A stretch of 64,000 bases of DNA from Zemynaea arenosa (GCF_004614185.1 NZ_SPVF01000128.1:1-64000); one strand, 5' to 3'. Counted from the stretch's first letter, positions 53,240 through 62,470 are shown. Made by a program: numbers and translations. The notes: generated from the sequence alone by a model not told the origin.

Positions 53240-53925
53240 GACACCAGGAGCGGCATCGGATGGAACACCTGGGCTGGCTGCGCGCCGCCGTCCTCGGGGC
53301 GAACGACGGCATCATCTCGACCGCCAGCCTGCTGGTCGGCGTGGCGGCGGCCCATGCGTCCCACAACAACATGCTGCTCACAGGATTAGCGAGCCTGGTC
53401 GCCGGCAGCATGTCCATGGCCACGGGTGAATATGTCTCGGTCGCCTCGCAAGCCGATACCGAGAAGGCGGCGCTGACGCTGGAAACCACTGAGCTGGCCA
53501 ACGCGCCTGAGGCGGAATTGCGTGAACTGACCACGATCTACGTAAACCGCGGCTTGGACCGGCCGCTGGCGCAGGAGGTCGCGAAACAGCTCATGGCGCA
53601 CGATGCGCTGGGAACGCATGCGCGCGATGAATTGGGGATCTCGGACGTCATGCAGGCACGCCCCCTCCAGGCAGCCCTCGCCTCCGCCCTGAGCTTTGCC
53701 GTCGGCGCCGCGATGCCCTTGGCGATCACGGCATTCACGCCCGCCAATTATCTGATCCCGGTGCTGTATGGCGCGACGCTGGCCGGACTGGCCGCACTCG
53801 GGGCGCTTGCAGCGAAGACGGGAGGCGCGCCCGCCCTCCCCGCGGCCATCCGGGTCACCTGCTGGAGCGCGCTGGCGATGGGTGCGACGATCGCGATCGG
53901 AAGTGTCTTCCAGGTGGGCTTGTGA
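53236..53925 (+). CDS. VIT/CCC1-family transporter
   Basis: A 229-residue membrane protein: VLGANDGIISTASLLVGVAAAH, GSMSMATGEYVSVASQADTEKA and two C-terminal helices, the order of VIT family iron/manganese transporters. The cytosolic helical region (EAELRELTTIYVNRGLDRPLAQEVAKQLMAHDALGTH) resembles the metal-binding part of CCC1 proteins. Its ATG overlaps the stop of the LysR gene (ATGA), so it is coupled to that regulator. It probably moves Fe2+ or Mn2+ out of the cytoplasm. Confidence 0.87.
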   Translation: MRHQERHRMEHLGWLRAAVLGANDGIISTASLLVGVAAAHASHNNMLLTGLASLVAGSMSMATGEYVSVASQADTEKAALTLETTELANAPEAELRELTTIYVNRGLDRPLAQEVAKQLMAHDALGTHARDELGISDVMQARPLQAALASALSFAVGAAMPLAITAFTPANYLIPVLYGATLAGLAALGALAAKTGGAPALPAAIRVTCWSALAMGATIAIGSVFQVGL

Positions 53926-53992
53926 GCTGGCCGATGATGGCGATTTGCACGCTACAATAGCCTGTCCCGTCACCGATCCGGCCAGCCCGCCC

Positions 53993-54949
53993 ATGGAGCC
54001 CTTTGTCGCCGAGCTATCCCACCTGTACCGCATGGCGTCCGCGACGCCGGTGGAGCAGTTCCCCGGGTGCGCGCTCGACCAGCTGCGCGCTTGGATCGAT
54101 TTCGACGGCGCGGTGTTTGGCTTTGGCGAAAGCGGCGCCGATGCACTGACGATCGGCAGCAGCGTCGTGTACAACCGCGATGCGGCCATCGTGGGCGAGT
54201 ATGCGGCGGTGTCCTCCGCCGATCCGACGACGCGCCGCTTCCTGCAGTCCCCGGGCGTGGTGACGAATGTCGATGCGCATTCCGACTACACCGCCCACGA
54301 TGCCAAGGTGAAGCGCTACCTGCATCGTCACGACATCCGCCACCTGCTGCTGCTCGGCGAGGCATCCCCCGCGAACGACCGCCTGCGCTGGGTCGTCCTG
54401 TACCGCGGCACGCGCAAGGGTTTCGGCCAGCACGAAGCGGCGCGGCTGTCGGCCGCATGGACCCATATGCTGTGCGCGCTCGATATCAACCGTGCCCGCT
54501 CCCTCGACCTGCATACGCGACCCGATACGCCGCGGGCGGCGGCACTCGCCGGGCCTGGCGGGACGATCGAGGTCTCGGATCCGCTGTTCGTCGAGGCTTT
54601 GCGGCGCGAATGGCGCGGCGCCTCGCCCACGGTCCTGCCACCTGCCCTGGTGGCCGCAATGCGCGACGGCCGCCCGTACGTGGGCCGCGAGATCGAAGTG
54701 CATTTCACGCGCAAGGGTCTTTACACGCTGTGCCAGGCCAGCGGCCTGAGTGCAGCAGCCAGGCTGACGCCGCGCGAGGCCGAAGTGGCAAGGTGCTTTG
54801 CCACCGGCCGCGATTACAAGTCGATCGGCGCCCTGCTCGGCATCTCGCCGAACACGGTGCGCGCCCAGCTCTCCAGCGTCTACCGCAAACTCGGGATCAA
54901 CGACAAGGCGATGCTCGCCGCCGCGCTGGCAAGGGACCTGCGCGACTGA
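53993..54949 (+). CDS. LuxR-family transcriptional regulator
   Basis: A 318-residue protein with a GAF/PAS-like N-terminal half and a C-terminal LuxR helix-turn-helix (LTPREAEVARCFATGRDYKSIGALLGISPNTVRAQLSSVYRKLGINDKAMLAAA). The DNA-binding core is complete. The upstream TACAAT at 53953-53958 may be a -10 element. The gene precedes the collagen-like lipoprotein gene, about 130 bases away, but I cannot show control. Confidence 0.88.
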   Translation: MEPFVAELSHLYRMASATPVEQFPGCALDQLRAWIDFDGAVFGFGESGADALTIGSSVVYNRDAAIVGEYAAVSSADPTTRRFLQSPGVVTNVDAHSDYTAHDAKVKRYLHRHDIRHLLLLGEASPANDRLRWVVLYRGTRKGFGQHEAARLSAAWTHMLCALDINRARSLDLHTRPDTPRAAALAGPGGTIEVSDPLFVEALRREWRGASPTVLPPALVAAMRDGRPYVGREIEVHFTRKGLYTLCQASGLSAAARLTPREAEVARCFATGRDYKSIGALLGISPNTVRAQLSSVYRKLGINDKAMLAAALARDLRD

Positions 54950-55079
54950 CCCACTCCGGGCCGTTTCGGCCTCCGCATAGTGCATTTGCATGATTTCGCT
55001 TCTCTGTCAGGCGATCTATCGTTACGCCCGCGCCTTTCCACTTTGGAGGTGCGCATAACCATAGAAAACGGAGGAGACG

Positions 55080-56441
55080 ATGCTGCAGACGAGGCGCGCC
55101 ATCACGCTGCTTGTACTGGCTTTCACGATCAGCCTGGGCGGCTGCGGAGCCGGGGACCAGGGACCGCAAGGTGTGGCCGGTGCTGCTGGCCCGGCGGGTG
55201 CAGCCGGCGCTCCAGGCGCTCCCGGCACGAACGCCGATGCCATTGCCACCATTGGCGAAGGCGCGATCATCATCGACGGCGCTGCCGCGGGCGATCCGAA
55301 GGAAAGCATCTACGTCCGCAAGGTCGGGCACGGGCCGCAGACCATCGTCCTCATCCCCGGCAATAACACCTCGGGCGCCGCGTTCGACGGCATGCTCGGG
55401 TACTTCCGCTCGGTCGACGCGTTCAACGACGCCTATACCGTCTACACCTTCGATTACCGGGGCAGCGGCAAGTCCAGCTACAACAAGAAGATCACGTCGC
55501 TGAAGGACTTCGCCCTCGACTTCGAGAAGGTGATGAACAAGATCACCACCTTCCCGACCTCGGGTGTGACAGTGGTCGGCTATTCGATGGGCTTCGGCGT
55601 CGCGCTGGAGATGGTGATCGCCAACCCGGCGCGCTACGCCAACGTGGTCAGCCTGGCGGGCATCGGCACGCGTGGCATCCGCGTGAGCTTCAATGCGGGA
55701 CAGGCGGGCACCGATCGCGCCGGGCATGTGTGGGCCGATGGCGACTGGGTGACCGTCACCAACGATGCTGAAGGGCTGACCGGTACCGAGTTCCAGCAGC
55801 GGTCCTGGCAGGGCGACCAGCGCACCTACGCCAACGTGCAGGCAACCTGGGACGCGGTGGTCTACAACGACATCCTGAAATACGACATCAGCAAGGCCTT
55901 TACTCCGGCCGCGGTGACCGATCCCACGTTCCGTGCCGCGCCGAGCTACAGCAATTCGCTGCTCGATGGCTTCAACATCCAGTACATGCCGGAATCGCTG
56001 TACTACTCGCACAAGTTCAACGTCTCTCCGGTCAACGTGGTCAAGGGCACGCAGAATGCGGACGGCAGCGTGGTGACGATCCCGGGGGATGGGCGGATGG
56101 CGACGCTGTTCACCGGCAAGCGCGCGCTCCTGGTCAAGGCAACCACCGACTTTGCCAAGTGGCGCGGCGACCAGGTCATCTACGACAACTACACAGCGAC
56201 TTCCAAATATGACCTCAAGCACGCGGGCGCGGACGTGACGGCGGTGATGATCGGCGCGGACCAAGGCTTCGATCACGGGTTCCCGGTGGCGAAGCCGCTG
56301 GAGACGGTGCGGCTGATCGATGCGTTTTTGAAGGGGAACCTCTCTGCCGGTGGCGCGGGGAGCGCGTTGGCCAATGCGCAGGTGGCGTTGTATCCGAGTT
56401 CGGAAACGGTCTGGGAAACTAATACCTTCACCGGGTTCTGA
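55080..56441 (+). CDS. Lipoprotein alpha/beta hydrolase with collagen-like linker
   Basis: A 453-residue lipoprotein (lipobox LGGC). Residues about 22-48 are a GXY collagen-like stretch (QGPQGVAGAAGPAGAAGAPG) that probably acts as a rigid linker. The hydrolase domain has GNNTSGAAF, FDYRGSGKSSYN, the elbow GYSMGFG and a late His in DQGFDHGFPVAKP. Long inserted loops are seen in residues 200-300. GGAGGAG precedes the ATG by a short spacer. Confidence 0.82.
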   Translation: MLQTRRAITLLVLAFTISLGGCGAGDQGPQGVAGAAGPAGAAGAPGAPGTNADAIATIGEGAIIIDGAAAGDPKESIYVRKVGHGPQTIVLIPGNNTSGAAFDGMLGYFRSVDAFNDAYTVYTFDYRGSGKSSYNKKITSLKDFALDFEKVMNKITTFPTSGVTVVGYSMGFGVALEMVIANPARYANVVSLAGIGTRGIRVSFNAGQAGTDRAGHVWADGDWVTVTNDAEGLTGTEFQQRSWQGDQRTYANVQATWDAVVYNDILKYDISKAFTPAAVTDPTFRAAPSYSNSLLDGFNIQYMPESLYYSHKFNVSPVNVVKGTQNADGSVVTIPGDGRMATLFTGKRALLVKATTDFAKWRGDQVIYDNYTATSKYDLKHAGADVTAVMIGADQGFDHGFPVAKPLETVRLIDAFLKGNLSAGGAGSALANAQVALYPSSETVWETNTFTGF

Positions 56442-56464
56442 CTGGCAGAGGACATTGCGGCACG

Positions 56465-57124
56465 ATGACGATGCGACGAGTTGATGCCCTTGAGGCGGGA
56501 TTCCGCTTCATGACCTGGGTCTTGAGCGATGGACGTGATTCTGCGGACGAGGTGCGCGGGTTTGCCAACCATCTGGGCATGAATTGGGACGAGGTGGAGG
56601 AATCTCCTATACGGAACGGCGGTACGCTCCATCTCATCAGGGACATCGAACAGAAGTCGTCTCACCTCGGGCCGCATGTGTTTGCCTGGTTCGAGGTTGG
56701 CCGGAACACGATATTTCTCTCAAACGTGGTGGGGAGCGGCGCGCCCTCCCCGCTGGTCGACTCTGCGATGCCCGGGTACAGGCGCTACCTTGAAGATGCG
56801 CACATCCGAGTCGAAGAACGCAGCAGGCTTCAATCCTTGCTCAGCATGCAAACCAGCTCTGAGGAAGAGAAGACCGTGGTGCTGAGCTACCTGCGTGAAC
56901 GGCTAAGGGACGAGGCGATTCTGCAGGAGCTGGCGGATAAGCGAGTACGAACGCACGAGGCGCAGCGTGGCTGGGAGTCGCGGTTATTCTGGTTTTTGGT
57001 GGTCGTGGCCGTGAGCGCTGGCTTGCTGGCCGCGGCGAAAGTCCTGCCGTTCATTGCTCTGCCGTTCATCGTGGTTGGATCGATCGGCGCGATCAGCTTC
57101 TTATACGCATCCGGATGGGGTTGA
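56465..57124 (+). CDS. Membrane-anchored protein of unknown function
   Basis: A 219-residue protein with a cytoplasmic N-terminal part and two C-terminal membrane helices (LFWFLVVVAVSAGLLAAAKV and LPFIALPFIVVGSIGAISFLY). The middle is helical with LREREAILQELADKRVRTHEAQ-like charged sequence. No family is recognised. Codon use is less GC-biased than the neighbours, so it may be recently acquired. Confidence 0.6.
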   Translation: MTMRRVDALEAGFRFMTWVLSDGRDSADEVRGFANHLGMNWDEVEESPIRNGGTLHLIRDIEQKSSHLGPHVFAWFEVGRNTIFLSNVVGSGAPSPLVDSAMPGYRRYLEDAHIRVEERSRLQSLLSMQTSSEEEKTVVLSYLRERLRDEAILQELADKRVRTHEAQRGWESRLFWFLVVVAVSAGLLAAAKVLPFIALPFIVVGSIGAISFLYASGWG

Positions 57125-57200
57125 ACGGGGGCGCCATAAGCGCGCCCAGCAATAACGGAAATGACTATGCTTTCCGGTATTCCCTCCGGCGGAGCTACTG

Positions 57201-58049
57201 ATGAACCAGATTCGTCTCCTGTTTGGCGTATGTGCGGGGCTGTCGCTGCCAGATTCGTTCGCGCAAACCATCCCATTGGAACCTGTTCCCTTCACGGAGT
57301 ACGTTGCGCAAGCCACGCGCCGCGAAATCGGCGACACGCCGGTTGTGGTCCAAGGCCCCTTGAGACTGTCCATAGGCGAGCTGAACGCCAAGCTGGATCG
57401 TGTCCTTTCGTTTTGCCAAGCAACGACAGCGGCCTGTGATACCGAGATCACTCAATTTGCCAAGGCGGTAGCCCAGATCCTCAAGCAACAACACGCTCCA
57501 ATTGACAAATCCGCGGTCCAACTGACAGTGCGATCCGCGGAGTACGTCAAACATGCGCAGGAGGTCTTGGGGCCTGAGGGGCCGGGACTGCAGCGAAAGC
57601 CGCTGGCGGAAGGGTTGATGGTCCTGGCGGTCCTTGACACGCCCCGGGCAGTTCGCCCCCTGGACAACCGCGATCTTGGGAAGCTCCGGCTGCAGCAGGA
57701 CCAGCTGTTTGAACTGGGGGCAAAGAATGTCGCGGCCGGTCTGAAGCCGTTGTCAGAAGCCGCGAAGCCCGCAGGCAGTGGCCAGATCGGCTATCTCGGC
57801 CCAAATTTCCTCGAGCCCGCACGAGTGGCGTTGATTGACCAGTGGGAGTGGTTAGCCCGGGCTCAGAACGGCCAGCTTGTGATCGCCATTCCGACTACCG
57901 ACATGGTAATTTACGTGTCTGAAAGTACACCGACCGCTCTCGATGCGCTGCGCACGCTGTCCCGTAAGCTGGGTGCACAGTCGCAGAATCCGCTCGCACC
58001 GAATACGCTGCTGCGGTGGACGCCGCCAGGATGGGAGACGGTGCGCTAA
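57201..58049 (+). CDS. Exported protein, possibly DUF1444/YtpQ-like
   Basis: A 282-residue precursor with a short signal peptide (LLFGVCAGLSLPDSFAQ). The middle half contains VRPLDNRDLGKLRLQQDQLFELGAKNVAAGLKPL and the end LARAQNGQLVIAIPTTDMVIYV, which resemble the alternating pattern of DUF1444 proteins (UPF0354). The match is weak. The gene has a lower GC content than most of the window. Confidence 0.5.
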   Translation: MNQIRLLFGVCAGLSLPDSFAQTIPLEPVPFTEYVAQATRREIGDTPVVVQGPLRLSIGELNAKLDRVLSFCQATTAACDTEITQFAKAVAQILKQQHAPIDKSAVQLTVRSAEYVKHAQEVLGPEGPGLQRKPLAEGLMVLAVLDTPRAVRPLDNRDLGKLRLQQDQLFELGAKNVAAGLKPLSEAAKPAGSGQIGYLGPNFLEPARVALIDQWEWLARAQNGQLVIAIPTTDMVIYVSESTPTALDALRTLSRKLGAQSQNPLAPNTLLRWTPPGWETVR

Positions 58050-58095
58050 GTACTGGGAAAGAGTGGGCAGATCGCAGCGGAAGGCTTACGGACGC

Positions 58096-58362
58096 CTAAT
58101 TCCTTCCTTTTGCTCGCCTCCTCAGGACAATTCCTGCACAACAGATGCAGAACCCGACAATCACAAACACTTGCCGCCAACCGTAGCCGGATTCTGCGAC
58201 CGCCACTACGCGGTAATACCCTGTATGCCTTGTATCAGGGTCAGTTAAGAAAAGATCAACAGGCAGCCAATCCATCAGCCACTCACCAATGAGGCCGGCG
58301 ACCAGAAGAAGGCCTCCAACTCCAATGAGGCAGGTGGCGAATCTCATCGTTCGCTTGAACAT
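58096..58362 (-). CDS. Small two-helix membrane protein
   Basis: An 88-residue protein with two membrane helices (CLIGVGGLLLVAGLIGEWLM and VFVIVGFCICCAGIVL) and a basic C-terminus (RRRAKGRN). No family is recognised. It is one of two small, less GC-rich membrane protein genes just before the tRNA-associated island. Confidence 0.5.
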   Translation of the reverse strand: MFKRTMRFATCLIGVGGLLLVAGLIGEWLMDWLPVDLFLTDPDTRHTGYYRVVAVAESGYGWRQVFVIVGFCICCAGIVLRRRAKGRN

Positions 58363-58410
58363 GGGCTTCCTAGAGAATCGAGCACGAGCATAAACAATTC
58401 CTTCGATGGC

Positions 58411-58626
58411 TCAGTCTTCGAACCCGAGGATTCTCGGCAGACGACGCCAGATGAAGCAGATCGTGAGAGTCGCAATAGGGACGGCAACAAACTCGAGAGC
58501 CTGCAGTTCAGTGACCGGAGTAATGAGCCGCGCTAGAACCGCAGCGAATAGACCCCAACCGCCACCGGCCACGATTGCAGCCGCGCCGACCGTGATCCAC
58601 CGCCTCAATTTAATGTGCGAACCCAT
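58411..58626 (-). CDS. Small two-helix membrane protein
   Basis: A 71-residue protein with two hydrophobic segments (VGAAAIVAGGGWGLFAAVLA and FVAVPIATLTICFIW). No family is recognised. It lies 48 bases from the preceding small gene on the same strand. Confidence 0.45.
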   Translation of the reverse strand: MGSHIKLRRWITVGAAAIVAGGGWGLFAAVLARLITPVTELQALEFVAVPIATLTICFIWRRLPRILGFED

Positions 58627-58761
58627 GTTCCGTCAGCTGTTGAGACGAAAGACCGTAACATAGCGCTTTACCTAAGCCTGCAACAATATAACCCGTCGGC
58701 CCGTTCATGACACGTACTCCAGCATGGCTGGTGCGATGCGGCACAGACAAGATCAGGTAAT

Positions 58762-58794
58762 AAAAGACCCGCCGTCTCGAAGAGTTCAGCGGGT
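58762..58794 (-). terminator. Probable original terminator of tRNA-Ser, displaced by the island
   Basis: ACCCGC (58767-58772) and GCGGGT (58789-58794) pair on the minus strand, followed by CUUUU. It lies about 34 bases beyond the far 17-bp att repeat, the position the tRNA-Ser terminator would have had before insertion. Confidence 0.5.
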
Positions 58795-58828
58795 TTCTCG
58801 ACAGCACCCATATGGGCTTAGGCTATTT

Positions 58829-58845
58829 TGGCGGAGAGAGGGGGA
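58829..58845. repeat. Far attachment site (17-bp copy of tRNA-Ser 3' end)
   Basis: TGGCGGAGAGAGGGGGA at 58829-58845 is identical to the last 17 bases of tRNA-Ser at 63889-63905. Bases after it differ. This direct repeat defines the left end of the element. Confidence 0.8.
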
Positions 58846-59127
58846 ATCTCATCCAAAACTTCCCCTATGACGGGTATCTCGTTCAAGATCTTTTTTTGCC
58901 CCCAACGGTGTCCCTATACGTTGACCATAAGCAACGGAAATTCACATTCCCGATAAGATATCACGGGCGCTGATAACGACGGAACAGCATATAAAAAGCG
59001 CCCCCTTCAGACTAGCGCACTAACTCTACGGGCAACTCAACCGGTTTCAACCGCCCACATCTGCGCCGCTGCACCTGCGGCGCACAGAGACCGGCGCCAC
59101 CGCTAATCGCAGTACGAATAGTGGACG

Positions 59128-61515
59128 TCAATTTTCATGCGTACCGATTGACTCATCAAGCGCTTCCCAGCCAGCATCCTCGAAATTTGGCCTGCTAGGC
59201 GGGATTTGGATGGTACGATCCTTTAGCGAGACAAAGCGCTCCAGCTCTCGATACGCCACCTTCTGCAGCGGTTTGTGGAGAATATTCGGTACAAACCAAA
59301 ATCCCCCAACGCTTAGCAACGTCGTAATGATAAATGCGGTCCAAGGACTGTCAGCAGCGGCCCACGCGGCGTACACGACTAGCGCGCCGTAAAATGCAAC
59401 GATAAGCCAGCGCATCCTCCTGTAGCAACTAAGCCCAAAATGGAAACCTTCGCGCAACACATCGTTAATCCTCCTTTTCTCAGCATTCTCGCGTTGAGCT
59501 CGCTCAGAAAGAAGTTCGCGATTTATCGATGCGAGATTCTCCCGTTCTTGCTGCTCTTGCAGCAATTTTGCTTCTGCGTCCTTTCTTTCGCGGTCAGATC
59601 TCTCCTCAACCTCAAGCTTTTCCCTCTCGCGCAACTTGATAAGGGCTTCGGATTCAAGGCGAACGCGCTCGACTTCGGCTCTGTGAGCCTCTTCCTTTGC
59701 AAGCATTTCGAGTGCGGCTTCTTCTCTAGCTCGCTCCGCCGCAAATTCCCCAGCTGCTAACTTTACTTGATCAATGATATAGGGAAGACGCTCGGCAGTA
59801 ACATCTTCTGGATCGCCACCGGTGGCTCGCATCAAAGACTTCGCGCCTTCTCGATCCTCAAAAAGGGCAGCAAGGTCGTCGGCCTCATCTTTTCCATTCA
59901 TTTCAAGGACCAAGTTGTAGGCCTTTGCTTTGACATCCGCACGCGGCCGAACTGCTGCAGAACAGTTCGCTAACAAACGCGCTTTCGGAATCGACGAAAT
60001 TCCGCCGCCTTCTCTCGCCCAAATGTAGCCGGCAAACTGTTTGTCCGACATCGAGATCGGCGACCACTTCTGAACGTGAACCGCGCTATGTTTGGTCGTA
60101 TCAGATAGCCACGTGGCCCAGGAGTCATTCGCTATCGACACTAACGCTGTATTGCGAGTCACAAAAATCCACTTGGAGTCGCAGATTTTTGGACAGGGAA
60201 CCGTAGTATCTCGAATCGCCAAGAGGGACCAGATTGACTTCCGATCATGGTCCTGTGCATCCACGTTGCGCCAATGCTGCATCCGTGACCGAATCTCCGT
60301 TTCAATACTGCCTACTGCGGTTGGGGATCGCCGATGTAGTAGACCAGTATCCGGGTCCCGGTGAACTTCTATTCCGAGCCGCTCATAAGCACGTTTCCCG
60401 ACATTCCCAGCTAGAGCACTCAACAAGTCTGGCTGCGCCGAGGTACCCCACTTGATTGCGTTTGTGTTGACACCAGACCTAAGATAACCAAGTCGTGCTG
60501 TGACAGCTGCCTCGGCTTCAAGTACGCAATGGTCCAGAATTGCAGGGACGGCTCCGCTGCTCTTGATTGTCGCCAGCAATTCCTTACCGTACTCGGTGTA
60601 TTCTGAGTTGACGCCCAACATGTCGAGTAGGAGGGGAGAGTCAAGATATACGGTAAGTCCATCCAAGGAACTCTGTTCGTCGCTTGGCTCGCAGAAGCAC
60701 GCGATAGCCTCGGCAGCCATGTTCGCGAACGCAATGTCAGACACTAGCTCGAAGACCGCGCCATTCTTCGCCTGGAGGTCCAGCAGGAACTGGGACATCA
60801 TATAGTCCAAATGCAGCTCTTCCTTGGAGGTCTGCGCGGAATCCTGATTCTTTAGCGGGTCGAGAACTATCGTACTAGCACTCTTCTTTACCGCTATCCC
60901 GCCCTCTTTTCGTCCCAGCAACCGCATCGAATCAACATTGAGCAAACGGGCGAGAAAAGCAGCATCCAAGGACTCCCTAGCCAAACCCTTGAGTCGCTCA
61001 TCGTTCTGGCAAAACTTCGCGAATTCGAGGAGAACGCCATCGATTTGCGCCTCAGTTACCGCACTTACCTGCTGGTCTTCTGCTTGGCTCCGCCGTCGGT
61101 GTCTATAAACGGCCGAAGACCCTGTTGAGGAAACCAGCTCTAGGAGTTTATGTTTAAAAAGCAGTTCAGTTAATCCGAGCGCCGCGAGTCTTGGTATCTT
61201 GAAGCCGAATCGCGCTGCAACAGCGCCCGAGAATTTTTCGGCATCGAAAAGTTGTCCTTCCAGTTCAGCACAGGCCTCTGCCAGAAATGGAACGAGTGCG
61301 TCTGCTATACCCACTCCTGGAGTGCTGAGCTTCTGCGCGAGAGCGCAATACGCCAATAGGGCGCGCTTAGGTTTCTGATTCGCCGCCACAGATGTGCCTT
61401 TCATCAATTGACTGACTCTCAGGCAATTTAACAGAATTGATTCCTTTCTGTTAGTGGCATTGCTATTTTTCATATTGACAGCGTCACGGTGCTTCTCTTG
61501 TTCTGTGCATCGCAC
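59128..61515 (-). CDS. Large PIN-like, coiled-coil, membrane-anchored island protein
   Basis: A 795-residue protein. The N-terminal 280 residues are helical with a winged-helix-like section (about 85-140). A PIN-like nuclease region (about 285-465) has TVYLDSPLLLDMLG with Asp292, LDHCVLEAE with Glu333, QDHDRKSIWSLLAIRD and the strand KWIFVTRNTALVSIAN, where the last canonical PIN Asp is Asn455. A charged coiled coil (about 590-690) leads to two membrane helices (about 702-722 and 726-745). This combination suggests a membrane-tethered RNA- or DNA-cutting defence effector. No known family was recognised with confidence. Confidence 0.7.
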   Translation of the reverse strand: MRCTEQEKHRDAVNMKNSNATNRKESILLNCLRVSQLMKGTSVAANQKPKRALLAYCALAQKLSTPGVGIADALVPFLAEACAELEGQLFDAEKFSGAVAARFGFKIPRLAALGLTELLFKHKLLELVSSTGSSAVYRHRRRSQAEDQQVSAVTEAQIDGVLLEFAKFCQNDERLKGLARESLDAAFLARLLNVDSMRLLGRKEGGIAVKKSASTIVLDPLKNQDSAQTSKEELHLDYMMSQFLLDLQAKNGAVFELVSDIAFANMAAEAIACFCEPSDEQSSLDGLTVYLDSPLLLDMLGVNSEYTEYGKELLATIKSSGAVPAILDHCVLEAEAAVTARLGYLRSGVNTNAIKWGTSAQPDLLSALAGNVGKRAYERLGIEVHRDPDTGLLHRRSPTAVGSIETEIRSRMQHWRNVDAQDHDRKSIWSLLAIRDTTVPCPKICDSKWIFVTRNTALVSIANDSWATWLSDTTKHSAVHVQKWSPISMSDKQFAGYIWAREGGGISSIPKARLLANCSAAVRPRADVKAKAYNLVLEMNGKDEADDLAALFEDREGAKSLMRATGGDPEDVTAERLPYIIDQVKLAAGEFAAERAREEAALEMLAKEEAHRAEVERVRLESEALIKLREREKLEVEERSDRERKDAEAKLLQEQQERENLASINRELLSERAQRENAEKRRINDVLREGFHFGLSCYRRMRWLIVAFYGALVVYAAWAAADSPWTAFIITTLLSVGGFWFVPNILHKPLQKVAYRELERFVSLKDRTIQIPPSRPNFEDAGWEALDESIGTHEN

Positions 61516-62341
61516 CCGCTCTTTAGCTTAAGAGGGTAGCCAGAGCACACTTTACGAACGAGCCAGAATCGGCTTCATACTGATCACAACGGGTTGGTGT
61601 AGAAAAGTCAGGTTAGTGTTTTTTGCCGCCCAGCTCGCCTTGACGAGATGGGGAGTTGAAGGCAACGGGACACCACTCCCGTGTATGCGGAACTGCTGCA
61701 CTGCCTGCCCACGCCGCATGCGTGTGTGGCGCCGCGGCCGGCGGGGCCGGACAGCGGGGACCAATGACCCAGGGTCCATGGAGTGCACCTTGTGCACGAG
61801 TCGGCTCCCGAGGAAGCAAGGGGACGGCAAGCAGGTTCAATGAGCCCGGTAGGTGCGAGGTCGAAGCTCGTCACTTACCTTCGTCACTTGCTGCAATCAC
61901 CCTGCTTGCGAAGCAGGACGCTAGCGCTAGCGCGTCGTCACTGGCAGCCGGGCCGCCAGTAACGACGCGCGGGACACGCACGTGGCCACAAGGAGAAGTA
62001 CGCCTCGTGCGTGCTAGCGCCCGCTGCAAGCTGGGCGAATGGAAAGCAAGCTCGCGGCCTGCGGACTGAGAGCGCGGTGCGTCTTGCGCAACCGCGGTGC
62101 TGAAGTGGCAGTCGATGCTGCCTGGAGTGTCAGCCGGTTCTTGACCAGCTATCGAGAAGGCGCGTAACGAGCGCAACGCTTGGGGCGATCCCAAGAAGTG
62201 GCGGGGCGATCCCACCGGGTTTGCTCGACCATTCTGCCACATGAGCGAGTCGTGCGAACGCAGAAATCCCCCGTCAAATAAGCCGGGATTTTCGAACTAA
62301 CGGTGATCGTGACCGTCAGATAGGCGAAGGAGGATTCGATC
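61516..62341. other. 826-base region without a supported gene inside the island
   Basis: The stretch holds short frames on both strands, none with a good start signal or natural-looking product. It contains many short hairpins. GGGGCGATCCC occurs twice 21 bases apart (62182-62192 and 62203-62213), resembling the multiple short repeats of IS21-type ends or an integrase/excisionase binding array. AAATCCC/GGGATTT (62264-62270 and 62285-62291) forms a stem just before the 37-residue gene. Its role is unknown. Confidence 0.5.
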
Positions 62342-62455
62342 ATGGGACAGTTGCTTACCGATGTGCTTCTGGCATTCGATGCCGCGTCCATCGTCGTCTT
62401 GATCTGGCTGATCGTTGGCTGCTACCGAGGCATCAAAGCAGAGCAAAAACAGTGA
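62342..62455 (+). CDS. 37-residue one-helix membrane peptide
   Basis: Codons from ATG at 62342 to TGA at 62455 give a peptide with one membrane helix (FDAASIVVLIWLIVGCY) and a basic tail (RGIKAEQKQ). GAAGGAGG lies nine bases before the ATG, one of the strongest ribosome-binding sites in the window. It ends 15 bases before the convergent integrase stop. Such peptides can be toxins or membrane partners; neither is shown here. Confidence 0.6.
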   Translation: MGQLLTDVLLAFDAASIVVLIWLIVGCYRGIKAEQKQ

Positions 62456-62470
62456 TGCAGCGGAAGTGCC

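Noticed and set aside
58610-58807. 65-codon minus-strand frame before the island
   Set aside because: It runs across the probable tRNA terminator hairpin and has no start signal.
61656-62069. 137-codon frame in the island gap
   Set aside because: It has no ribosome-binding site and a composition typical of chance frames; kept as non-coding.
61620-62160. Group II intron or retron RNA in the island gap
   Set aside because: No domain V hairpin, no reverse transcriptase gene and no typical ends were found.
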